A stretch of 64,000 nt of DNA from Sulfitobacter sp. HNIBRBA3233 (GTDB taxonomy: Bacteria; Pseudomonadota; Alphaproteobacteria; Rhodobacterales; Rhodobacteraceae): NCBI RefSeq assembly GCF_040149665.1, contig NZ_JBEFLP010000001.1:2232001-2296000 (forward strand), written 5' to 3'. The notes below the pieces were generated by a model, which saw only the letters and a program-made list of their open reading frames with translations, made no database searches and was not told the origin of the DNA. Positions within the stretch are counted from its first letter, which is position 1. The number at the start of each line of letters is the position of its first letter. Made by a program: the position numbers and the translations under genes. Positions 9,447-19,591 of this stretch are shown here, one piece after another.

Positions 9447-9533
9447 CGTCGCATTCCTTCACGCTGTTGCGTTCAGAATGTCGAAACAATTTGCCTAAAA
9501 TGCGCCGAATTGTGTCGCGGCGCAGGGTCATTT

Positions 9534-9571
9534 CGTGTCGGGCGCATGACGCGCGGTCCGCGCCCGACACG
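9534..9571. repeat. Strong inverted repeat just after gltB (possible terminator)
   Basis: CGTGTCGGGCGC (9534-9545) pairs with GCGCCCGACACG (9560-9571), a perfect 12-base stem with a 14-base loop, starting 10 bases past the gltB stop. No T-tract follows on the minus strand, so it would act as a Rho-assisted or 3'-end-stabilising hairpin rather than a textbook intrinsic terminator. Confidence 0.6.
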
Positions 9572-9580
9572 GGTTTTCCA

Positions 9581-12500
9581 TTACTCGGCCGGAACCGCCT
9601 CTGCCTCGATGCCCAGTGGTGCGGGCAGACGCGACAGCATTTCCTTGGGGCAGATTTGCAGGAAATTCGCCCGCTCGCTGTCCCAGTGCTGCAAGATATC
9701 CGCGGCCTTCCGGCTGCCTGTCTCGGCGACGTGCCGCTCGATCAGGGCCTTCAGCTGGTCTTCCCAATGGGCGACCGTGACCGGACAATGCACAAGCGTT
9801 TCGTGGTTCATCAGGTCCTGCGCCATCCCGTCGGGATCGTAGAGATACGCCATCCCGCCGGTCATCCCGGCGCCAAAGTTCGCGCCGATCTCGCCCAATA
9901 TCACCGCAACGCCACCGGTCATGTATTCACAACCGTTGGAGCCGCAGCCCTCGATCACCACTTTCGCACCGGAGTTGCGGACGGCAAAGCGCTCTCCCGC
10001 GCGGCCGGCAGCGAACAGATAGCCTTCGGTCGCGCCGTACAACACGGTGTTGCCGATGATCGTGTTTTCGGAGGCCACGATCGTGCTGGCCATCTGGGGG
10101 CGGACAACGATGGTCCCGCCCGACAGGCCCTTGCCCACGTAGTCGTTCGCGTCCCCTGCAACGACCAGCTTCAGCCCCGGTGCCGCAAAAGCGCCGAGCG
10201 ACTGACCGGCGGACCCGGACAGTTTGACCGTCAGGTGATCCGGTTGCAGGTCATTGCGCATGCCGAAGCGTTTGACGATATGGCTGCTGACGCGCGTGCC
10301 GACGGTCCGGTGGGTGTTCTGCACCGCGTAGGACAGCTGCATCTTCTCGCCGTCTTCGAGGAACCGCGCCGCGTCGCGCACGATCTGCGCGTCGAGCGTG
10401 TCCAGAACGGCGTTGCGTGGCTTGTCGCGGTCATAGACGTTCTCGAACGCACCATCGACCGAGATCAGAAGCGGGTTAAGATCCAGATCGTCCAGATGCG
10501 CCGACCCCCGTGACACCTGCGCCAACAGATCCGCGCGACCGATCACATCATCAAGGCTACGCGCCCCGAGCGATGCAAGGATCTCGCGCACCTCGGTGGC
10601 GTAATGGGTGATCAGGTTCACCACCTTGTCGGCATTACCGGTGAACTTGTCGCGCAATGCCTCGTCCTGTGTGCAGACCCCGACGGGGCAGGTATTGGAC
10701 TGGCACTGGCGCACCATGATGCAGCCCATGGCGATCAGCGCCGCGGTGCCGATACCGTATTCCTCGGCCCCCAGCATCGCGGCCATCACGATATCGCGGC
10801 CGGTGCGCAGACCGCCATCGGTGCGCAGGGTTACGCGGTCGCGCAGGTTGTTCATCGACAGGACCTGATGCGCCTCGGTCAGGCCCATTTCCCACGGCAG
10901 ACCCGCGTATTTGATCGAGGTCGCAGGCGACGCACCCGTCCCGCCGTTATGACCGGAGATCAGGATGATATCCGCCTTGGCCTTGGCAACGCCCGCCGCG
11001 ATGGTGCCCACGCCCGAAGACGCCACCAGCTTCACCGTTACCTTGCAGCGCGGGTTGATCTGTTTCAGGTCGTAGATCAGCTGCGCCAGATCCTCGATCG
11101 AGTAGATATCGTGGTGCGGCGGCGGCGAGATCAGCGTCACACCCGGTGTCGAGTGGCGCAGACGTGCGATCAGGTCTGTGACCTTCATCCCCGGCAGCTG
11201 CCCGCCCTCGCCGGGCTTTGCCCCCTGCGCGACCTTGATCTCCAGTTCCTCGCACTGGTTGAGGTATTCCGCCGTCACGCCAAAGCGCCCCGAGGCGACC
11301 TGCTTGATCTTCGCCGAGGGATTGTCACCGTTCGATTCAGGCACGAAATGCGCCGGATCCTCGCCGCCCTCGCCGCTGTCGGATTTCGCACCGATGCGGT
11401 TCATCGCGACGTTCAGGGTCTTGTGGGCTTCGGGGCTCAGCGCGCCGAGGCTCATGCCGGGCGTCACGAAACGCTTGCGGATCGACGTGATGCTTTCCAC
11501 TTCCTCGATCGGGACCGGTTTACCGATGGATTTGAAATCCAGCAGATCGCGCAGATGGATCGGCGGATTGCTCTGCATCTTGGCCGAATACTGCTTCCAC
11601 ATCTCGTAGGACGCCCGGTTGCAAGCCTGCTGCATCATATGCATCGAGGTCGCTTCCCATGCGTGCGTCTCGCCGGATTTGCGGGACTTGTAGAAACCGC
11701 CGATCGGCAGAACGGTATCGTTGCCGGCCCATCCCTGCGCGTGCACCTCTTCCGCCTTGCGCTGGATACCACTGACACCGATGCCGCTGATGCGGCTGGT
11801 CATGCCGGGGAAATACTCCGCGACCATTGCGCGGCTCAGGCCCACCGCCTCGAAGTTGAGACCGCCACGGTAGGAGGAAATCACGGAGATGCCCATCTTG
11901 GCCATGATCTTGAGCAGGCCCTGATCGATCGCTTCACGGTAGCGCGCAACAGCCGTTGTGAGGTCGCTATCTAGAAGGCCGCGTTTGATACGGTCAGCAA
12001 GCGAATCCTCGGCCAGATAGGCGTTGACCACTGTCGCACCGCAGCCGATCAGCACTGCGAAATAATGCGGGTCGATACATTCCGCGGACCGCACGTTCAG
12101 CGATGTGAACGTCCGCAGACCTTTGCGGGTCAGGTGGCTGTGCACGGCGCTTGTCGCAAGGATCATCGGCATCGCGACACGGTCGCGGTTCGACTCCTGA
12201 TCGGTCAGCACGATATGGCCCGCGCCGGAGCGCACGGCATCCTCGGCTTCGTCGCGGATACGGCGCAAAGCCTTGTTCAGGCTATCGCCGGGCGCGAAGG
12301 TACAGTCGATGCTCACCAAATCGGCGTTGAAGTTGCGCACCAGTTCATCCCATTGCGCATTGCCCACGAACGGGCTGTCGAGCACGAGGATTTCGGTCTG
12401 GCTTGAGCTTTCTTCGAGCACGTTCTTGAGGTTGCCAAAGCGCGTCTTCAGGCTCATCACGCGGAATTCGCGCAGGCTGTCGATCGGCGGGTTGGTCACC

Positions 12501-14110
12501 TGGCTGAAGTTCTGGCGGAAGAAGTGGCTCAGCGGGCGGTACTTCTTCGACAGAACCGCCGACGGTGTGTCGTCGCCCATGGACGCCAGCGTTTCCTTGC
12601 CATCCTCGGCCATCGGCGCAAGGATCTGCTCAAGCTCTTCGATGGTGTAACCGGCGGCGACCTGACGGCGGCGCAATTCGTTACCTTCGAACAGCGGTGT
12701 TTCCTTCACACCGGCAAGCGCGTCGTCCAGTTCGTTGATCTTGCCGACCCAGTCGCCAAAGGGGCGTGACGCGGCCAGTTTGTCCTTGATCTCGGTATCG
12801 CCGTAAAGCTTGCCTTCGGTCATATCGACAGCCAGCAATTGCCCCGGACCCAAGGCGCCCTTGCGCACAACGCGCGCTTCGTCGAGGGGCACCATCCCCG
12901 CTTCGGACCCGGCAATCAGCATACCGTCGCTGGTCACGACATAACGCATCGGGCGCAGGCCGTTGCGGTCCAGTCCCGCACAGACCCAGCGACCGTCGGT
13001 CATAGCCAATGCGGCGGGACCGTCCCACGGCTCCATCACCGAGTTGCAGTAGGAATACATGTCGCGCCACGCCTGTGGCAGCTCGATCCGCTGCTTGGAC
13101 CAGCTTTCGGGCACAAGCATCGTTTTTGCCATCGGGGCGGACCGGCCCGCACGCACCAGAACCTCGAAAACCGAATCGAGCGCCGCCGAGTCCGACGATC
13201 CCTGCGCGACGATCGGCTTGATGTCCTCGGCCATGTCGCCGAACGCATCGGACGCCATGCGGATTTCGTGGCTTTTCATCCAGTTCAGGTTGCCCTTGAG
13301 CGTGTTGATCTCGCCGTTATGGGCCAGCATGCGGAACGGCTGGGCCAGCCACCACTGCGGGAACGTGTTGGTCGAATACCGCTGGTGATAGAGGGCAAAG
13401 GCGCTCTCGAACCGTTCGTCCATCAAGTCGGGATAGAATTCGGCAACCTGCTCGGCAAGCATCATGCCCTTGTAGATGATAGACCGGCAGGACATCGACG
13501 CGATGTAAAGCCCGGGCACCTGTGCCGCATTGGCCGCCTTTTCGATCCGGCGGCGGATTACGTAAAGCTCGCGCTCGAATGTTTCCTCGTCCACGCCCTT
13601 GGCGTTGGAAATCAGGATCTGTTCGATCTCCGGGCGCGTGGCGTTGGCTTTCTCGCCCAGACAATCGACGTTCACGGGCACATGGCGCCAGCCGTAGATA
13701 TAGTGCCCCATGCGCAGCACTTCGGTCTCTACGATGGTCCGGCAGGTTTCCTGCGCCGCGAAGTTGGTGCGCGGCAGGAATACCTGACCGACCGCGATCA
13801 TCTCGTCCTCGCGGGGGGTATGCCCGGTGCGCCGCACCTGATCGTAGAAGAACGGCACCGGAATCTGCACGTGGATGCCTGCGCCGTCACCGGTTTTGCC
13901 GTCCGCGTCGACAGCACCACGGTGCCAGATCGCCTTGAGCGCCTTGATGCCGTTTTCCACCACCTCGCGCGACCGCGACCCGTCGATGTTCACGACAAGA
14001 CCCACGCCACAGGACGAATGCTCCTCTTCGGGAGAATACAGGCCCTTTTCGGCCATCATGGCGCGTTTGGCTTCTTCGCGTGCCACCCATGCGTCATCAT
14101 ACTTGGTCAT
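9581..14110 (-). CDS. gltB: Glutamate synthase (NADPH) large subunit
   Basis: Transfers the amide of glutamine to 2-oxoglutarate. The full-length 1509-residue protein has the domains in order: an N-terminal glutamine amidotransferase whose Cys34 (EEEHSSCGVGLV) becomes the mature N-terminus after removal of a propeptide; a central domain; the FMN-binding synthase domain (GEGGEDPAHF, ISGHNGGTGASP); the [3Fe-4S] cysteines in CIMVRQCQSNTCPVGVC; and the C-terminal beta-helix (GXXGXXXG repeats such as GATEGYLFAAGRAGER). It lies downstream of gltD on the same strand with a 173-bp gap, so the two are probably co-transcribed. It provides the main ammonium-assimilation route together with glutamine synthetase. 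Confidence 0.97.
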   Translation of the reverse strand: MTKYDDAWVAREEAKRAMMAEKGLYSPEEEHSSCGVGLVVNIDGSRSREVVENGIKALKAIWHRGAVDADGKTGDGAGIHVQIPVPFFYDQVRRTGHTPREDEMIAVGQVFLPRTNFAAQETCRTIVETEVLRMGHYIYGWRHVPVNVDCLGEKANATRPEIEQILISNAKGVDEETFERELYVIRRRIEKAANAAQVPGLYIASMSCRSIIYKGMMLAEQVAEFYPDLMDERFESAFALYHQRYSTNTFPQWWLAQPFRMLAHNGEINTLKGNLNWMKSHEIRMASDAFGDMAEDIKPIVAQGSSDSAALDSVFEVLVRAGRSAPMAKTMLVPESWSKQRIELPQAWRDMYSYCNSVMEPWDGPAALAMTDGRWVCAGLDRNGLRPMRYVVTSDGMLIAGSEAGMVPLDEARVVRKGALGPGQLLAVDMTEGKLYGDTEIKDKLAASRPFGDWVGKINELDDALAGVKETPLFEGNELRRRQVAAGYTIEELEQILAPMAEDGKETLASMGDDTPSAVLSKKYRPLSHFFRQNFSQVTNPPIDSLREFRVMSLKTRFGNLKNVLEESSSQTEILVLDSPFVGNAQWDELVRNFNADLVSIDCTFAPGDSLNKALRRIRDEAEDAVRSGAGHIVLTDQESNRDRVAMPMILATSAVHSHLTRKGLRTFTSLNVRSAECIDPHYFAVLIGCGATVVNAYLAEDSLADRIKRGLLDSDLTTAVARYREAIDQGLLKIMAKMGISVISSYRGGLNFEAVGLSRAMVAEYFPGMTSRISGIGVSGIQRKAEEVHAQGWAGNDTVLPIGGFYKSRKSGETHAWEATSMHMMQQACNRASYEMWKQYSAKMQSNPPIHLRDLLDFKSIGKPVPIEEVESITSIRKRFVTPGMSLGALSPEAHKTLNVAMNRIGAKSDSGEGGEDPAHFVPESNGDNPSAKIKQVASGRFGVTAEYLNQCEELEIKVAQGAKPGEGGQLPGMKVTDLIARLRHSTPGVTLISPPPHHDIYSIEDLAQLIYDLKQINPRCKVTVKLVASSGVGTIAAGVAKAKADIILISGHNGGTGASPATSIKYAGLPWEMGLTEAHQVLSMNNLRDRVTLRTDGGLRTGRDIVMAAMLGAEEYGIGTAALIAMGCIMVRQCQSNTCPVGVCTQDEALRDKFTGNADKVVNLITHYATEVREILASLGARSLDDVIGRADLLAQVSRGSAHLDDLDLNPLLISVDGAFENVYDRDKPRNAVLDTLDAQIVRDAARFLEDGEKMQLSYAVQNTHRTVGTRVSSHIVKRFGMRNDLQPDHLTVKLSGSAGQSLGAFAAPGLKLVVAGDANDYVGKGLSGGTIVVRPQMASTIVASENTIIGNTVLYGATEGYLFAAGRAGERFAVRNSGAKVVIEGCGSNGCEYMTGGVAVILGEIGANFGAGMTGGMAYLYDPDGMAQDLMNHETLVHCPVTVAHWEDQLKALIERHVAETGSRKAADILQHWDSERANFLQICPKEMLSRLPAPLGIEAEAVPAE

Positions 14111-14283
14111 TTGTCTGTCTCCTGTCGGGGCGCGAAGAGCGCGATTGTCTATGGTGTGGTCAGCCTGTGGTTGACCCCGCCGACGCCTATCCCTGGGGGT
14201 CTAGCGCCGGCATCATGTAAAGGTAGCTGGCGTTTGGCCGGTTGCACCGCCTAAAACTCCTGCCACCAAGGGCCGCGGAGCCG

Positions 14284-15717
14284 TTACTCCGCAGCGATGG
14301 CCGATTTTGCGCTGAAGCTTTCAAGGATCGCTTCTGCGCAATCGCGCCCGTCCTTGATCGCCCAGACCACCAGCGAGGCGCCGCGCACGATGTCACCCAC
14401 CGCATAGACGCCATCGGCTTCGGTCTTGCCGGTGATATAGTCCGCCTTCACGGTTCCCCAGCGGTTGACCGGCAGATCGGGGCAGTCCCAAAGGGTCGGC
14501 AGGTCTTCGGGTTCGAACCCGAGCGCCATGATGACCAGGTCGGCTTCCTCTACATAATCCGATCCTTCGATCAGTTCGGGCGCCTGACGGCCGGTCGCAT
14601 CCGGTGGCCCGAGCCGCATACGCTGCGCCATCACGCCACTGACCGGATCGCCCGAGAAGCCCTTTGGCGCTGTCAGCCATTCGAAGATCACGCCTTCTTC
14701 CTCGGCGTTCTGAACTTCCCGCTGCGAGCCGGGCATGTTTGCCCGGTCACGACGGTAAAGACATTTGACCGATTCAGCACCCTGCCGGATCGAGGTGCGC
14801 ACGCAGTCCATGGCGGTATCGCCCCCACCGATCACCACAACGCGCTTTCCGTGGGCATTCAGGCTGCCGTCGGTGAATTCCGGCACATCGTCGCCGAAGC
14901 TTTTCTTGTTACTGACGGTCAGGAAATCGATCGCCTTGACCAGACCCGGCACGCCCACGCCGGGTGCCTGCAAATCGCGGCTCTTGTAGACGCCCGTCGC
15001 GATGATGACCGCATCGTGCTTTGCACGGATGTCCGCGAAAGAGATGTCCACTCCGACGTTGCAGTTCAGTTCGAACTTCACGCCGCCCTTTTCCAGCTGG
15101 TCGTTGCGGCGCATCACGACATCTTTTTCCAGCTTGAAGCCGGGAATGCCGTAGGTCAGCAAACCACCCGCGCGGTCGTAGCGGTCATAGACAGTTACCT
15201 GTACACCGGCACGCCGCAAGAAATCGGCGGCAGCCAATCCACCGGGGCCCGCGCCAATGATGCCAACGCTTTCGGAGCGTTCGGCGTCCGGAACGATGGG
15301 CTGGACCCAGCCTTCTTCCCACGCGGTGTCGGTGATGTATTTTTCGACGGAGCCGATTGTCACTGTGCCATGGCCCGATTGCTCGATCACGCAGTTGCCT
15401 TCGCACAGGCGATCCTGCGGGCAAATCCGGCCGCAAATCTCGGGGAAGGTATTGGTGGCCTGACTGACTTCGTAGGCTTCCTGCAAACGCCCTTCCGCAG
15501 TCAGGCGCAGCCAGTCGGGGATGTTGTTATGCAACGGGCAATGCGTCTGGCAGTAGGGAACGCCACACTGGCTACAGCGGCTGGACTGCTCCTTGGCCTT
15601 TGCTTCTGCATATTCTGCATAGATTTCGTTGAAATCCTCGCGGCGTGCGTCTGCGCTGCGCTTTTCGGGCATGTCCCGTTCAACGCTGGTGAATTTCAAC
15701 ATCGGTTGCTTTGCCAT
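14284..15717 (-). CDS. gltD: Glutamate synthase (NADPH) small subunit
   Basis: Passes electrons from NADPH through FAD and iron-sulfur clusters to GltB. The 477-residue protein begins with the cysteine-rich cluster domain (CSQCGVPYCQTHCPLHNNIP and CGRICPQDRLCEGNC), followed by the FAD-binding loop GAGPGGLAAADFLRRAG, the NADPH-binding loop VVVIGGGDTAMDC, and the C-terminal FAD motif DGVYAVGDIVRGASLVVWAI. It is the first gene of the gltD-gltB pair. The 150 bases upstream are visibly AT-rich against the surroundings and probably hold the promoter, but I could not fix clear -35/-10 boxes. Confidence 0.97.
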   Translation of the reverse strand: MAKQPMLKFTSVERDMPEKRSADARREDFNEIYAEYAEAKAKEQSSRCSQCGVPYCQTHCPLHNNIPDWLRLTAEGRLQEAYEVSQATNTFPEICGRICPQDRLCEGNCVIEQSGHGTVTIGSVEKYITDTAWEEGWVQPIVPDAERSESVGIIGAGPGGLAAADFLRRAGVQVTVYDRYDRAGGLLTYGIPGFKLEKDVVMRRNDQLEKGGVKFELNCNVGVDISFADIRAKHDAVIIATGVYKSRDLQAPGVGVPGLVKAIDFLTVSNKKSFGDDVPEFTDGSLNAHGKRVVVIGGGDTAMDCVRTSIRQGAESVKCLYRRDRANMPGSQREVQNAEEEGVIFEWLTAPKGFSGDPVSGVMAQRMRLGPPDATGRQAPELIEGSDYVEEADLVIMALGFEPEDLPTLWDCPDLPVNRWGTVKADYITGKTEADGVYAVGDIVRGASLVVWAIKDGRDCAEAILESFSAKSAIAAE

Positions 15718-15875
15718 ATGGATCGCGTCCTTATTTCAGCCGGAAGCCACCCAATATCCCAAGACCTTTACAAATAAAAGGCAGTAGTACTGACCTATAT
15801 AGCAGTTTATTTTCGCCGCACCGCAGAAAGTAGCCCCTAAATCGCGATATTTAAATCCGATTCGGACCTAATGTT

Positions 15876-16679
15876 TCAAAAGCCACTGATAAGAAACGCT
15901 AATGCAACGACACCCACAAAAATCCGCCACCACCCAAAAAGTGCGTACCCGTGACGGCTGACATAGCCCAAAAGCCATTTCACCACGAAAACCGCACTGA
16001 CAAAGGCCATGGCAAAGCCCACTGCGATCTCTCCCATGGCCGACACATCCAGCACGTCGCGATTCTTGAACAGGTCATAGGCGAATGCCCCCGCCATCGT
16101 CGGCATCGACAGAAAGAACGAAAACTCCGCCGCGGCCCGCTTGCTGGCGCCGAGCATCAGCGCGCCAACGATCGTCGCCCCGGACCGCGACACGCCCGGC
16201 ACCATGGCGAGACACTGGATGAACCCGATCTTGATCGCCATCGGCAGCGGCAGGCGCATCGCGTCCTCGTGAATGGGTTCGGGCGCGATCCGGTCGACGA
16301 AAACCAGCACGATGCCCCCGAGGATCAGCATCACGGCAATCAGCATCGGCGTTTCGAACAGGACTGTCTTGATGAAATCATGCGCCAGCACCCCGATCAC
16401 AACCGCGGGCAGAAAGGCGACCAGAACGGACAGGATGAACCGCCGGGCCTGCGGATCATGCGGTGCAGCCGCAAACACCGAAACCAGCCTTTGCGCGTAG
16501 ATCGTCAGGATCGCCAGCACCGCGCCCAGCTGGATCACAACCTCAAAGGTCTTGCCCGCACTGTCGAAACCCAGAAAATGACCGGCAAGCAGGATGTGAC
16601 CCGTAGACGATACGGGGATGAATTCCGTCAACCCTTCGAGCAATCCCAGAAGAGCCGCGACCAGTGTCGTATTTTCCAT
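15876..16679 (-). CDS. uppP: Undecaprenyl-diphosphatase UppP (BacA)
   Basis: Dephosphorylates undecaprenyl diphosphate to recycle the lipid carrier for cell-wall and polysaccharide synthesis. The 267-residue inner-membrane protein has the two active-site motifs: [14 protein letters not shown] near the N-terminus and [10 protein letters not shown] in the middle, with about eight hydrophobic helices. The ATG at 16679 is chosen because it shares a base with the upstream gene's stop (TGATG) and begins directly before the conserved [12 protein letters not shown]; a start at 16748 would add an unconserved 23-residue leader. Confidence 0.95.
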   Translation of the reverse strand: MENTTLVAALLGLLEGLTEFIPVSSTGHILLAGHFLGFDSAGKTFEVVIQLGAVLAILTIYAQRLVSVFAAAPHDPQARRFILSVLVAFLPAVVIGVLAHDFIKTVLFETPMLIAVMLILGGIVLVFVDRIAPEPIHEDAMRLPLPMAIKIGFIQCLAMVPGVSRSGATIVGALMLGASKRAAAEFSFFLSMPTMAGAFAYDLFKNRDVLDVSAMGEIAVGFAMAFVSAVFVVKWLLGYVSRHGYALFGWWRIFVGVVALAFLISGF

Positions 16680-17662
16680 CAGCTGGAACGCAGGTTTCGC
16701 GCCGATTCCTTGATCGCATCGTATTGGCCCGAGGGGCGGAACCGCCACAGGTATTCCGGCAGGACGGACGCCATCGCCACAGGCTTGATCCCCAGCGCGT
16801 CAAAGCCTTGCGCACCTTCTGCGACGACATTGTCCCGGCGCAGGTTGCGCACCTGATCGCGGGTGATGAAGCCATTGCGCACCAGTCCGAACGTAACGGC
16901 CTGAAGCATGTCGAACCCGAAGGCCATGACGCGCGCGGCCCAGAACGGGATGTTCAGCACCAACCGGCGCCGCCGGATCACATCAAGCATCTGCACCATC
17001 AACTGCCGGAAAGACATGACCGCCGGTCCGCCCAGTTCAAAGACGCCCGAGGCATCGCCTGTCACGCCCTTCACCGCCGCGCGCGCGACATCATCCACAT
17101 ACACCGGCTGGAACAGCGTTTTTGCCCCGACCACCGGCAGCACGGGCGACACACGCGTCATTCCTGCAAAACGGTTGAAGAATTCGTCCTCCGGGCCGAA
17201 CACGATAGAGGGCCGCAGGATCATCGCGTCGGGCTGGTGCTTCAGAACGCCCGCCTCTCCCTCGGCCTTGGTGCGCGCGTAGTCGCTGTCGCTGTCCATA
17301 TCCGCGCCGATGGCGGAGACGTGCACCATGCGCGTGATCCCCTGCTCGGCCGCGATCCGCGCAATCCGCTCCGGCCCTTCGGCCTGTACGGCGTCAAAGG
17401 TATTGCGCCCGTTGGGCGCAAGAATACCGACGCAGTTCACGACGGCATCCGCTCCATGCATGACAGCGGCCACCGATGCATCGTCGCGGATGTTGCACAA
17501 GACAGGCTCCACCTGCCCGACAACGCCGTAGGGTTTTACAAAAATAGCCTCGTTCGGGCGCCGCACGGCCACGCGCACGCGCCATCCGGCCTTTGCCATC
17601 CGCCGTGCAATATAGCGTCCGACAAACCCCGATCCGCCGTAGATCGTCACCAGTTGCGACAT
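16679..17662 (-). CDS. Complex I NDUFA9-like NAD(P)-dependent epimerase/oxidoreductase
   Basis: 327 residues with a Rossmann N-terminus ([21 protein letters not shown]), [10 protein letters not shown], and an atypical-SDR body with [21 protein letters not shown], which is the signature of the NDUFA9 / 39-kDa complex-I subunit-like family found in alphaproteobacteria. Its bacterial role is unclear; homologues bind NADPH and are linked to quinone or lipid metabolism. ATG 17662 follows GGAGGACGC; the 42 residues upstream of it in frame are not conserved. The stop overlaps the uppP start by one base, so the two are translationally coupled. Confidence 0.85.
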   Translation of the reverse strand: MSQLVTIYGGSGFVGRYIARRMAKAGWRVRVAVRRPNEAIFVKPYGVVGQVEPVLCNIRDDASVAAVMHGADAVVNCVGILAPNGRNTFDAVQAEGPERIARIAAEQGITRMVHVSAIGADMDSDSDYARTKAEGEAGVLKHQPDAMILRPSIVFGPEDEFFNRFAGMTRVSPVLPVVGAKTLFQPVYVDDVARAAVKGVTGDASGVFELGGPAVMSFRQLMVQMLDVIRRRRLVLNIPFWAARVMAFGFDMLQAVTFGLVRNGFITRDQVRNLRRDNVVAEGAQGFDALGIKPVAMASVLPEYLWRFRPSGQYDAIKESARNLRSS

Positions 17663-17781
17663 GTTGCGTCCTCCGTCGGTTTTCCGGGTCGGGTGTACTC
17701 CTGCCACGCCCTCCGGACAAGTCTCAAAACAGAGGCGAGGCCGCGCGATAAAAGAACTTCGCTTTCGTGCCGGAAATTGAA

Positions 17782-17810
17782 TTGACACGCCCGGATTCGC
17801 GCCTTAGACG
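17782..17810 (+). promoter_or_regulatory. Probable promoter of tRNA-Leu
   Basis: A perfect -35 box TTGACA (17782-17787) is followed after 17 bases by TAGACG (17805-17810) as a weak -10, about 18 bases before the mature tRNA. The spacing and strong -35 with weak -10 fit alphaproteobacterial stable-RNA promoters. Confidence 0.55.
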
Positions 17811-17827
17811 CTGCCGTTACAAGGTGT

Positions 17828-17913
17828 GCCCAGGTGGCGGAATGGTAGACGCGCTAGCTTCAGGTGCTAGTACTGGCAACGGTGTGGAGGTTCGAGTCCT
17901 CTCCTGGGCACCA
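17828..17913 (+). tRNA. tRNA-Leu (anticodon CAG)
   Basis: 86 bases including an encoded 3' CCA. The acceptor stem GCCCAGG pairs with CCTGGGC; the anticodon arm GCTAGCTTCAGGTGCTAG places CAG in the loop; a long variable arm (class II, as for Leu) and the T-loop GGTTCGAGTCC follow. The discriminator base is A. It decodes CUG, a preferred leucine codon in GC-rich genomes. Confidence 0.97.
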
Positions 17914-17999
17914 AATTTTCCGGAATAGAAACGGTCGGGTAGACAGAAGACTGTCGCGGCACTTCTATGTGCTCTCAACGCGCGTCACCCTGCCGGCAT

Positions 18000-19574
18000 T
18001 CACACATCTTCTTCGGCGATCGCGTCGCCCCATGGTGTCATGATTTCGGTCGCGCCGCAGTTGCGGTTGCCCTCGCGCATTACGCCGGCCGGTACGGCGA
18101 AAGCATAGGGATGGACCGTTCTTTTGGCGGTTTTCACCGACATCTGTGATCCGAGCGCGGCGAGCACCGGCGCGGGCAGGGTTTCGTCAGCAGTCACTGT
18201 GCCCGACCCGCTGGCATCAATGCGGGCGGTGTGAATCGCGGCGTCCAGATCCATCGCGAAATCGGTCATGAAGCTGACCAGATTCGCGACCGCCGGCATG
18301 ATCTTGCGCCCGCCGGAGGCCCCGATGGCAAAGCGGCGGCCATGGGCCTCTGCTATTGTCGGGCAGACATTCATGAGGCACCGCTTGCCCGGCGCGAGCG
18401 AGTTTGGTTTGCCGGGCTCGGGGTCGAACCACATGATACCATTGTTCATCAACATCCCCGTTTGCGGCGAGAGCACGTGGCTCCCGAACATCGACAGGAG
18501 TGTCTGGGTGACGTTCACCATATTCCCGTGCCTGTCCACGATCGAGAACGTGGTGGTGCAACCGGGTGCCTGTTCGCTCTCGCCGGTATCGCCCGAATGC
18601 GCGAGCCGGTAGGCGTAGGCCTCCGTCAGCGCGGTCGCCAAGGCCGCGTAGCTGACACCATCGGGCGCGTCACCGGGTGTGAACGCGGTTTCCATCTGTT
18701 GCAGACAGCGCACCAGATCGGCACCCGCCGACAGCCCCGAAGGTGCGTGGACCGTCGCGTCCCTGTATCTGACCGTGCGCGTGGGTTCGGCAGTGGCGCG
18801 GTAGCTCGCCAAATCATCGAGCGACAGGCTCCCGCCCTTCGCCTGCATGTCCGCCACGATCCGGCGCGCGATGTCACCCTCGTAGAAATCGCGCGGGCCT
18901 GCTTCGGCCAGCCGCCGCAGGGTGCGCGCATGTGCCGACTGGTCGAGCCGCGCGTCCGATTGCGCCGTCCAGCCCGCAATATTTGGCCACTGCCCGTCGA
19001 CAAGAAACAGCTCCGCCGCATCGGCATCCTGCGCCAGCTGGCGCGTTGCCGAGGCGATGAGAAGCGACGCGTACCAGTCGACCAGCATCCCTTCGTCCGC
19101 CAACGCAATCGCGGGCGCCAGCAGGTCCGACCATGCCATCGTTCCGTATCGCGCGTGGGCGAGTTCCATCCCGGCGACCGTTCCCGGCACCGCAACGGCG
19201 GTTGCGCCGTAGATGTTGCGATCCCCCTGCACGCGGGTCCACGGGAAGAGATCACCGGCACGGCCAGCAGGGTCGAGCGGATAATCCGCGGGGTCGAGGG
19301 CCTGCGGCGCCGACATTCCGAACTCGATGGTCTCGGCGCGCGCTTCGTCCGCGCGCCAGAGGGTCATCATGCCCCCGCCCATCGGTCCCGACATCCATGG
19401 CTCGACCACTCCGACGGCAAAAGACGTGGCGATAGCGGCATCCATCGCATCGCCGCCCTGCGCCAGAACCCGCGCGCCCACCTCCGCGGCCTTGCGGTGC
19501 TGAGAGGCAACGACGCCGCCCTCGGTCCAGATGACATCCTTGGTGATGCGCTGGGTGGTCGAGAAATTGCTCAT
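18000..19574 (-). CDS. Gamma-glutamyltransferase family protein without signal peptide
   Basis: A 524-residue Ntn-hydrolase of the GGT family, made as a proenzyme that cuts itself before a threonine. The site GCTTTFSIVDRHGNMV places the new N-terminal nucleophile at about Thr340, giving a 339-residue large and a 185-residue small subunit. VASQHRKAAEVG and GGDAMDAAIA are typical of the N-terminal part. The first residues are hydrophilic (MSNFSTTQRITKDV), so unlike E. coli Ggt it should stay in the cytoplasm. It is the last gene of the long hydantoinase/ABC operon, 17 bases after the MFS gene, which suggests it cleaves or makes a gamma-glutamyl bond on the imported substrate. An acylase role is possible. 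Confidence 0.85.
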   Translation of the reverse strand: MSNFSTTQRITKDVIWTEGGVVASQHRKAAEVGARVLAQGGDAMDAAIATSFAVGVVEPWMSGPMGGGMMTLWRADEARAETIEFGMSAPQALDPADYPLDPAGRAGDLFPWTRVQGDRNIYGATAVAVPGTVAGMELAHARYGTMAWSDLLAPAIALADEGMLVDWYASLLIASATRQLAQDADAAELFLVDGQWPNIAGWTAQSDARLDQSAHARTLRRLAEAGPRDFYEGDIARRIVADMQAKGGSLSLDDLASYRATAEPTRTVRYRDATVHAPSGLSAGADLVRCLQQMETAFTPGDAPDGVSYAALATALTEAYAYRLAHSGDTGESEQAPGCTTTFSIVDRHGNMVNVTQTLLSMFGSHVLSPQTGMLMNNGIMWFDPEPGKPNSLAPGKRCLMNVCPTIAEAHGRRFAIGASGGRKIMPAVANLVSFMTDFAMDLDAAIHTARIDASGSGTVTADETLPAPVLAALGSQMSVKTAKRTVHPYAFAVPAGVMREGNRNCGATEIMTPWGDAIAEEDV

Positions 19575-19591
19575 GTTTCGTGTCCTTTGCT

